From positions 19,468,001 to 19,532,000 of the forward strand of contig QCXZ01000064.1 of the NCBI GenBank assembly GCA_025024175.1: 64,000 nt of DNA, written 5' to 3'. Positions within the stretch are counted from its first letter, which is position 1, and each line of letters begins with the position of its first letter. This document shows, piece after piece, positions 57,121 to 64,000 of the stretch. The translations under genes and the position numbers were made by a program. The notes below the pieces were generated by a model. It was not told where the DNA came from. It did no database searches and was given only the letters and a program-made list of their open reading frames with translations. The DNA is from Rhyzopertha dominica. Its lineage: Eukaryota > Arthropoda > Insecta > Coleoptera > Bostrichidae.

Positions 57121-57349
57121 ATGTACTAAAAGAAAAGCACCAATAGGATACCCACGAGCTCCACTGNAATGAACTATTGTTAGCTACATTCCTCAAAAAT
57201 GCTGCCAAGTGTTTATGGATATTTTCAAGTTCACTAATACATTGGTGATGGTAAGCGATTGAGTTTACTTTCTGCACTTGTAGTTTACACACTTCTACCA
57301 TGGTTGTTCCTTTATGCGTTGCTATTTTGGATGAGATATACTATGGGTA

Positions 57350-57775
57350 CCTTTCTCGCTTCATATAGCATGCTACTATCAAGTTAAATTGCATCTGTCA
57401 ACTGAATAATCTTTTCTTCCGTGTCGCCTACCAATGGCAAAAGGCTGAACGCGGCTTTTAAATCGATTTGAGACATGGTTGGAACTTGTGAGGTCTCTTT
57501 TGGGATTAAATTTACTATTGACTTATACGTATTTTTTACTGCTGAAATTAAATCTTTTGCTAACTATTTCATCATGGCCTGATTCGGATTGTTCAATTTT
57601 TGCGTTTATTAATTTTGTGTAATCAATGGATTCGGTATACCATTCATTTGCTTCTTTGATGCGCTTCTCGGATGGTTCTCCCGTTCGTCTTTCTACTACA
57701 ATTTTTAGTAAATGTCTTAATAGTAACCAATCCGTCTAAAATATTTTTCAGCTTGTCACCCATTTAAATTATTAC
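57350..57775 (-). pseudogene. Gypsy gag fragment
   Basis: The minus strand opens with MGDKLKNILDGLVTI and, after a shift, reads KRIKEANEWYTESIDYTKLI and NAKIEQSESG. After a further stop comes MSQIDLKAAFSLLPLVGDTE then EKIIQLTDAI. The last part matches, from memory of the family, the start of the capsid domain in insect Ty3/Gypsy gags (I-D-x-K-T-A-x-S-L-L-P). Stops at about 57650, 57520 and 57400 show it is dead. It follows the small leader frame at 58007-58249 with the order expected for an element 5' end. Confidence 0.55.
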
Positions 57776-58006
57776 TACATTTGCACATTAATATGGACTG
57801 TGTATTTAACAGTAGTTTGAAGATTTATCAGCTTGGCGATTTACAAAGTGGTTTAATTAGGACGAGCCATATACGAATTTTGATTTCCACATACTTGTTC
57901 TAAATAACGTATGCATATATTGCTAACACGCGATGATTTTGCGAAATTAACTACTAACAATTGTCATACTTACGGTTCACGCTACGTGATTATTATCTCT
58001 GCTGTT

Positions 58007-58249
58007 TCACACCTGTTGGACACTCTGCAGCTCACTTCGGTTTACCTCCCTTCGGATAATTTTTTCCAATTCCCGTTTACATAATATGAATCTTAAAATT
58101 ACTAAAAATATGCCAACGATACTCAAGATTTCCATCAAAATTAATTATTCCCGTGTAAATGGCTGAAATTTTTACTGGCTTGCCGAATTATTTCCGTTTA
58201 CTGCAGCCTTCATTATTATTTCTTCATGCTTTGACTGTGTTGTTCCCAT
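58007..58249 (-). pseudogene. Small leader ORF of a Gypsy element (myristoylation-like start, membrane helix)
   Basis: On the minus strand: MGTTQSKHEEIIMKAAVNGN, a stop, then in a second frame ILSIVGIFLVILRFILCKRE followed by a basic/polar tail ending LQSVQQV. An M-G-x-x-x-S-K start with a hydrophobic helix and a basic tail resembles the small first ORF found upstream of gag in some insect Gypsy elements. The break lies near 58174. Function of such ORFs is not established; membrane targeting of gag is a guess. Confidence 0.45.
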
Positions 58250-58840
58250 GGTTCAGCTGATAGGCCTGTTGTTTGGCAGGATTGTTATGTAATGTCCTGC
58301 CAGATGGGGGAGTAAATGACACCAACAATCATCTCTTCGTCCCTTTAATCTACAGTTCTTATTTACATTATACCTAATTCTATTCGTACTATACTTACTA
58401 GTTCCTCCAATGCTCTTAGGCGCGGCTGTATATAACTTATTGGTAACCTACTTATTCCTACTCTTTATTCTACGTCATATTATTACGTCAAAAACAATAG
58501 AATGTGTGAGTTGGTATTAAATGAAAAGTCCACAAAATGTGTTCAACAAAATTTGAAATGCATCTACTCTCAAAATAAGAAATCTATATTGTTTAATTTA
58601 AGTATCTCATTGTCTATATTCACTTGCATATTACAAATGTTATAGTAACTACATAAAAAATTATTTATTACGGATTAGCAGATTATCCATTTTGCTTAAC
58701 CTTATATAACCAAAATAAGCATAATAAACTTAGAGAACTAGTATTACAAATGCTGCTTTTAATTAAACTGCTTCACTGAAGGTGTTAGCTGGTAGAACCA
58801 AGCTCAAACAATATTTTTTCCGTGAGGCCTCGGACCCTCT
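58250..58840. other. Gypsy leader and flank, no gene
   Basis: On the minus strand TGGTGTCATTTACTCCCCCA at about 58322-58303 may be a primer binding site (TGG start), with a possible LTR on its right. I could not find a second copy to define that LTR. Beyond about 58500 the sequence is plain AT-rich. Confidence 0.3.
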
Positions 58841-58844
58841 ACGC

Positions 58845-59100
58845 CACTGAACTACTGTAGCCACAATTTGATACACACGTAGCCGCATATATAGTAATCA
58901 AAAATTCACACTTACACTCAATAATGTGGCTACCGTAGCCACAAGTAGTAATGCAGTATGTATGCGTATCTACCAATCGGCGGTGTGTATCGAAAAACGG
59001 AAAAGAGATGCAGTATGTCCACAGCAGTAAGAGTATGGAGGAGGGGAAATCAGCGTGGTAGCCGTTTGTCTGTAATAGGCAGGGTAGCCACAAATATTTG
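58845..59100. repeat. GTGGCTAC/GTAGCCAC repeat cluster, copy 2
   Basis: Contains CTGTAGCCACAATTTG (58855), the palindromic TGTGGCTACCGTAGCCACA (58924-58942) and GGGTAGCCACAAATATTTGG (59083-59102). The last, reversed, matches the segment beside the TG run at 38841. The minus frame 58839-59093 only reflects these repeats. Confidence 0.6.
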
Positions 59101-59110
59101 GAAACACGTA

Positions 59111-59129
59111 TGTGTGTGTGTGTGTGTGT
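59111..59129. repeat. TG microsatellite
   Basis: About nine TG units next to the GTAGCCAC cluster, mirror-image to the arrangement at 38797-38850. Confidence 0.9.
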
Positions 59130-59215
59130 CTATGATTCATTATCCATAAGAATATTTCTAATTACGTAACAACTTCTAAATTAGTCGAATCCTTGTTTGA
59201 TTATAGATGTTTGTC

Positions 59216-61132
59216 CAAGAACTTTTAAAAGCTGCAATTATTTAGACATCAATAGCCACACGTCCCTTTGTTTGCCCAGATAAAACATACAGAAACTGAA
59301 AGAACGAATGTATCGATTAAAAATGCTCATGTCGTTTGTTTTCTATATTCTCCACGTTTGAACGACATTCTTTGATCTACGGATCCAAGACGACACACAT
59401 TTATTTGGTCACATTTAAAAAAAACGCTGCAAATTGAATCAATACTTCCACATCCAATTGTCAAAATGACATTTACGTTTTTATTTCTTATACTATACGG
59501 TTATTAATCAGGTTATGGGCATTTTTTCTCTCTACACATTTTTTCTAAGACAAACAGTCCTCGTGATATTAGCAAAAATATATAAATTTTAAAATCGTTT
59601 TTTTCCAAATAACTTATTAATTTAACAAAAAAATTACAAGAGTGCTTTCTGATCAGAAGTTTGATTTTCTATATAATACCAAAATTTAGAAAAAGTACGA
59701 GCAGGGTCCAAAATAGGTTTTTTTGAAATATCTCGAAGATGTCAAAATTGTTGAAAAAATTTCTCATACACTTTTTGTGAGAAATTTTATTTCCTATCTG
59801 ATGGTAATTTTATTCTTTGAATATATTAAATATATTCGGAGATATGTAGGAAAAACCGTTTTTTTTAAGTGACGCTTTGTTGTTAATTTCTTCTAAACAG
59901 TTTGCTGCACCGAAAATTTATAAAAGCGAATAATACTCGCAGTTATATTACTAATCACACACTAAAACGAAAAANAAAATAAAAATTTGCAAAAAGGGCA
60001 GTTACCTCCCAATTTCGCCTCCTTCCCGATTCCCTACTTACCCCACAAACAATAGGTCGTTTTGGATAGTTGAGATTTATACGTTTGCCAAATTTCAAGT
60101 TCATATATTAAGTCTTTCGAAAGTTATCGTGTCTACAAACAAAGCCACAGACAAGAAAATTTGTTTTGCTCAAATTTTATTTTTTGCGTTTTGGGCCATT
60201 TTAAAGCTAATGAGCAAATAAAAATTTTTGAAATTTTTTTGCGTGATACAATACTTCCCATCCGTTGGATGTGGAGTTAATAAGCAGTGCTTGTTTTATA
60301 TTTACGGAAGCTTCCACTCTTCAAGTGTTGCTGAAGTAGCTGTGGTTACTGTAAAATATGTTGTTGGCGACTGATAAAGAAACTGCTGTGGATGAAACTC
60401 GATATTTTGGAAACATGGCGATAACGTATGAAAGGTTGCAACCGAAAAACTTTTGTAGAAACCAAACACTGTCGATACACATCATCGAAGTTGGCAAGAT
60501 AAAGAAATTTTACTAGAAAGCTTACTACATTATACAGCCTGGATTTACCACGTATCGAACTGATATCTGAGAAAGCACTATCAATGAACGAAATAATCGA
60601 ACTTTCTACTTACAATTGTCGTCCATTCGTTTTCGTAGAGTACGAAATAATAAAAGAGGTACTTAAGGGACATTTCATGGTATGCAAATTCCAAAATTTG
60701 AACGAAACACGCGTTGTACACCCAGCAAAATATTCTATTGACAGGGTTACCAACAACGAAAGCGACTTAGCTGCATGTGGATTTTGGCAGATATCTTTGA
60801 TGATGTATTTCCAAAACACATTGTTTACGAATACAGTGTCCAACACTGTAACAGCACTTCCTCCTAATTCGCGATTGGTGGATTATCTTAATTGACGAAT
60901 AAGGTTTATCCAACAACATGCGTTAGATAAGTATTGGTTCTGAATGGCAACTTAAAAAAATGTATACATGGATAACTTTTTTACTTGTTATATTATCGTG
61001 ATTTTGAACCCAAACTCTCATCTGACGCATCTGTTGCTTTTCTATTGGAGAAGTACAGTCATAGAAGCAAGGTTCAATAGGTGTCAAAATGTGTTTGTAG
61101 TAATAAATTGTATTGATAAATAAATTATTGGA
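59216..61132 (+). pseudogene. Decayed paralogue of the 30-kb ionotropic receptor
   Basis: Homology to the IR begins upstream of the coding region (AGAACTTTTAAAAGCTG... at 59219) and includes the start (ATG 59323, MLMSFVF). It is interrupted by repeat family B (59420-60275) and resumes at 60290. ELSTYNCRPFVF, HPAKYSIDR and SDLAACGFWQ of S1 are recognisable in the frame 60584-60895. The sequence then jumps to ALPPNSRLVDYLN and IQQHALDKYWF of S2, so about 660 bp containing TM1, the pore and TM2 are deleted. Stops and shifts are frequent. The final part, including AATAAA after the old stop, still matches 31800-31840. It cannot make a channel. Confidence 0.88.
59420..60275. repeat. Dispersed repeat family B, copy 2, inserted in the IR pseudogene
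   Basis: From 59519 it matches 12095-12935. Its left part (59427-59462) matches 7187-7222. It splits the IR coding sequence between the codons matching about 30160 and 30205 of the intact gene, so it is younger than the IR duplication. Inverted ends were not found. Confidence 0.7.
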
Positions 61133-61369
61133 AAATCATTTGAACTTGTGCATTTACCTGGGACAATAGCCATTAAAAGAACTCTCATTGAGATGGTATT
61201 CGTCTAGTATCTAGTAGCATGTATGTACATACTATTAGCAAATCGGTTTTGCTGCAGGTATCTTAAAAAGTGTTTCGGTTACAAAACAAAATCTTCCATA
61301 AAAGAAAATTTTTAGAGATTACAACACAAGTACTGAAACATAACACCCATAGGTGCTATTTTTAATTAT
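61133..61369. other. No gene seen
   Basis: AT-rich spacer between the IR pseudogene and the Gypsy LTR. Confidence 0.4.
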
Positions 61370-61619
61370 TATTTTGCATACAATTACGCTCGTGCCTGAA
61401 GGCCCCCACCACCTGCAGCTCGGGAGAAAAGTCCTGATCGTGTTTTGTATTTATATTTATACACTTGATAATTAAAACAACGTGAGACACTAATAAACTA
61501 ATTTATTTCAATATACTTGTGAACGTGTACGACATGTCTGAAGTTACATGATCTAGTGGTATGAACTTAGTAACATTGTTTTTGACCTAACAATTACAAT
61601 GTTGCCAACTCTCTGGACA
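61370..61619 (-). repeat. Gypsy 3' LTR
   Basis: On the minus strand a polypurine tract AAGAGGGGAGG is followed by TGTCCAGAGAGTTGGCAACA, the LTR start at 61619. Inside are GTATAAATATAAATAC (TATA-like) and AAATAAATTAG (polyadenylation-like). The far boundary (about 61370) is an estimate because the 5' LTR is outside the window. Confidence 0.6.
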
Positions 61620-61651
61620 CCTCCCCTCTTAAACTATTATTACAACTTAAA

Positions 61652-63056
61652 TTATAAATCTAATCTTATAGCAGGTTTTATAATTCTTCCACTTCTACTT
61701 CTATCATTATTATAATTCGATTCCTTAGCACTATCTCTAAATATATCATGTTTAGTATAATCATCTTGATTATGATCAACAGTTTTAGTGGTTTGATCAA
61801 ATCTTGTGTTATTTTTACTTAGAATTATGCTTTCTGGAAATAACTCTGGTTTTAATATTTCCTGGTCTGCTTTTGTATAAGACAGTTTAATTTGTCCTGT
61901 GTTTCTACGTAGTATTTTCCATCGTTTTCTCTCTGCACCCAAAAAGATCTTGGTTCTTTGGCTTTTCTTACAATGACTGCTTTTTGCCAGATCTTATCAC
62001 TTTCAGTTTTGATTACTATTTTATCCCCCTCGTGAAATTCGGTTTTAGAGTTTCGTGTCTTTTTGTCAAANTTTTGTTTATACGTATTCTGTNGTTGACA
62101 TGTTTCATAAACGTGTTTTTTAATTTTTTGTTCAAGTTTAGATGACATGATCGGTAATGTTGCGCGTAAGCGTCTACTTTGCAAAATTTGTGCAGGTGAT
62201 GCTTTTAGACTTATAATTGGTGTGTTATTATACTCCATTACAGATTCTCTACAATCGCTATTGTCATCTGCACATTTTCGCAAAATATTTTTTACAATAT
62301 TTACGGCTTTTTCAGCCATACCGTTGCTTCGATTGTGGTAGGGTGAACATGTTGATATAGAAATATCCTTTGCGCGGTAAAAACATTTACATTCATATGA
62401 CAAAAATGGGTTATTATCTGCTATTATCGTTTCAGGGTATCCAAATCGAGTAAAGACTTCTTGCATGGCATTGATTACACTATTACTAGATTTACTACAT
62501 AATTTTATCAATTCTATCCAGTGAGAAAAATAATCAATTAGAACTAAAAAGGAATTTTGACCATATTCCAAAATATCAGCACCAATTTTGTTAAATCTTA
62601 GTTTTGGTACACTGTGAGGTAGTAATGGTTCTTTAGGTTTTAACGGCATATGTTTCTCACATACTCGGCATTATTTTATAAATAAAGTTATATCCTTATT
62701 CATACGAGGCCAGAAAAACAATTGACGTGCTTTTGCAGTATATTTACTGGTACCTGTATGACCCTTGTGTATAGTTTCTAAAACAAATAATTTTAATGAN
62801 TNTGGCACAATAATTTTATTTCGTACAAAAACAAAATCATCTTCAGTATAAATCTCGTCTCTTATATTGTAAAACGGTTTCAGCTTATCGCCAATATGTT
62901 TTTCTTTTGGCCAACCATTTAGTATATAATTACAAAGTTCTTGTAGGGTTTCATCTTTCGAAATTTCTTTTTTGAATTACAATTTTCGTTCATCGCTCAT
63001 GGGTGGATATTTTGATACTGAATGAAACATTTCACACATGTCATTGTCGTGCTCAC
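61652..63056 (-). pseudogene. Gypsy integrase, frameshifted
   Basis: Minus-strand order: a linker ending in HKGHTG...CRVCEKH (HHCC zinc-binding N-terminus, about 62780-62655, with one in-frame stop). The catalytic core follows with GADILEYG (Asp), IIADNNPF (Asp, normally D-N-G) and SNGMAEKAVN (Glu) in 62649-61852. Then comes an SH3-like part with HEGDKIVIKT, and after a shift at about 61900 RRNTGQIKLSYTKADQEILK and a polar tail (61942-61652) ending just before the polypurine tract. Two codons contain N. It inserts the element cDNA in intact relatives; this copy needs at least three repairs in reading to be continuous. Confidence 0.85.
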
Positions 63057-63575
63057 TTACTTCAAACTTGACCTTGATAACATGTCAGCAAAATGTAACA
63101 ATTTTCCCGGTACATAGTAGACATTTAAATTATATTTAAGTAACTTTAGTCTAAACCGTTGTAGACGTGTTGAGCCAATCTTATTAATTGGTTTTTTCAT
63201 TATCGCAACCAAAGGTTTGTGATCGGTTTGAACATCTACATTCGCACGATATATAAAACCATGAAATTTTTGTGTAGCAAAAAAGATGGCCAACATTTCT
63301 TTTTCTGTTTGACTATAATTGATTTCCGATTCAGACATAGTTCTTGACGAACATGCTACTAATTTTTTGACATTATTATCGTACATTTGAAACATACAGC
63401 ATCCAATACCATTTTTTGATGCGTCACATTGCAAAAGTATTTTCCTTGTTGCATCAAACGAACTTAATGCTGGAGCTGTACTGACTAATTGTTTTAAAAT
63501 TTGGAAAGATTTTTCATGGATCGGTAGCCATTGAAATTCTACATTATTTTTCAAGAGATTACAAAGAGGATGCAT
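63057..63575 (-). pseudogene. Gypsy RNase H domain
   Basis: Open minus frame of 172 codons. It contains ILLQCDASKNGIGCCMFQ (first catalytic Asp), SRTMSESEINYSQTEKEMLA (catalytic Glu) and VDVQTDHKPLVAIM (Asp, T-D-H-K-P-L), and ends VPGKLLHFADMLSRSSLK (last Asp, ...A-D-x-L-S-R). All are signatures of Ty3/Gypsy RNase H. It joins upstream to the RT with a one-base shift near 63640, so the pol frame was continuous originally. Confidence 0.9.
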
Positions 63576-64000
63576 GTGTTCAGCAATTGCTGGAATATAT
63601 CTACGTATGTAATTGAATGAGCCAATTATTCTTAGAACTTCCTCTTTATTTTTTTGGGACTTCTAATTTAAGTAAAGTTTCAACACGATCGGGATCTATT
63701 TCCATTCCCTTTTCTGAAAATAACTGTTCCATAAACTTAACTTTTTTTTGTTTGTACTGAAATTTATCTTTATTGAATCGTGCGCCTACCTTTTCAGCTC
63801 TTTTTATTACACTTTTTACCGCTTCATCGTGCTTATTTTCATTGGTTCCACAAACAATTATATCATCATGACATATAATTACATTCTCTAAGTCACCAAA
63901 AAATTCTTCAACCTTGTCTTGAAATAGATCTTGTGAGTTTGATAAACCGTATGGTAGTACACAAAATCTATATGTTCCAAAAGGTGTTGCAAAGCAACAC
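63576..64000 (-). pseudogene. Gypsy reverse transcriptase C-terminal part, cut by window edge
   Basis: Minus-strand frame shows CFATPFGTYRFCVLPYGLSN (F-G-x-Y-x-F-x-x-x-P-F/Y-G-L), then VIICHDDIIVCG, the catalytic box with both Asp but Cys-His in place of the usual Tyr-x (Y-x-D-D), followed by HDEAVKSVIKRAEKVGARFN. A shift in the AAAAAAATAA run near 63645-63655 separates it from the RNase H. The rest of the element lies beyond 64000. Confidence 0.88.

Noticed and set aside
57101..57301. 66-codon minus frame as continuation of the Gypsy gag
   Set aside because: I could not match it to gag motifs and it reaches into the MITE border, so I left it unassigned.

Overview
This window looks like AT-rich insect nuclear DNA. 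The evidence is an intron-poor chemosensory ionotropic receptor (IR) of insect type, a dense and nested population of insect-type transposable elements (BEL/Pao, Ty3/Gypsy, Copia, Penelope-like, non-LTR, hAT, piggyBac, Polinton), short introns, and a long tandem satellite. I cannot name the species. A beetle or another repeat-rich insect is plausible, but nothing in the sequence proves it. The assembly has two 100-N gaps of default size (17364-17463 and 50186-50285) and scattered single Ns.

Layout. 1-2.4 kb: no recognisable gene. 2.4-2.9 kb: GIY-YIG end of a Penelope-like element. 3.7-6.4 kb: broken hAT transposase with its 3' subterminal repeats. 6.7-7.5 kb: diverged repeats. 8.0-11.6 kb: piggyBac element (minus strand) carrying a nested non-autonomous hAT element with a perfect 8-bp target duplication. 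12.1-12.9 kb: a repeat that recurs at 59.5-60.3 kb. 14.0-14.2 kb: 39-bp tandem repeats. 16.6-17.36 kb: Gypsy 3' remnant running into gap 1. 17.46-18.35 kb: Ulp1-like protease plus PHD-like zinc finger. 18.5-25.4 kb: about 49 copies of a 141-bp satellite, partly organised as a roughly 1.27-kb nine-monomer higher-order repeat.

30.1-31.8 kb holds the only intact host-type gene, a divergent IR in one exon. It is followed by non-LTR, Polinton PolB and Copia fragments, then a BEL deletion derivative (33.5-37.5 kb) lying between two Copia pieces. 39.6-46.1 kb is an apparently complete young BEL/Pao element with identical-looking 421-bp LTRs, a TTAAG target duplication and an unbroken 1738-codon polyprotein frame. 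47.4-48.2 kb is an inverted dimer of a Penelope GIY-YIG segment with a small foldback MITE at its centre.

49.0-51.46 kb is the same 1.17-kb sequence on both sides of gap 2, almost certainly an unmerged contig overlap. 51.6-54.4 kb carries the most intriguing gene: an unfamiliar multi-domain protein with an acidic N-terminus, CxxC-type zinc motifs, a tyrosine-recombinase-like core and a C-terminal SANT/Myb-like domain. It has spliceable introns, but its 5' half is broken by several single-base shifts. 54.6-57.1 kb has two MITEs. 57.3-58.3 kb has the 5' end of a Gypsy element. 59.2-61.1 kb is a decayed paralogue of the 30-kb IR, with a repeat inserted in it and its pore region deleted. 61.4-64.0 kb is the 3' part of a Gypsy element on the minus strand, running off the window.

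There is no operon-like cooperation between genes. The region is best read as a heterochromatin-like transposon graveyard around an IR locus and a satellite array, with one young BEL insertion and one unusual recombinase-like gene. Several broken frames may reflect sequencing indels, because the duplicated contig ends differ mainly by single-base indels.
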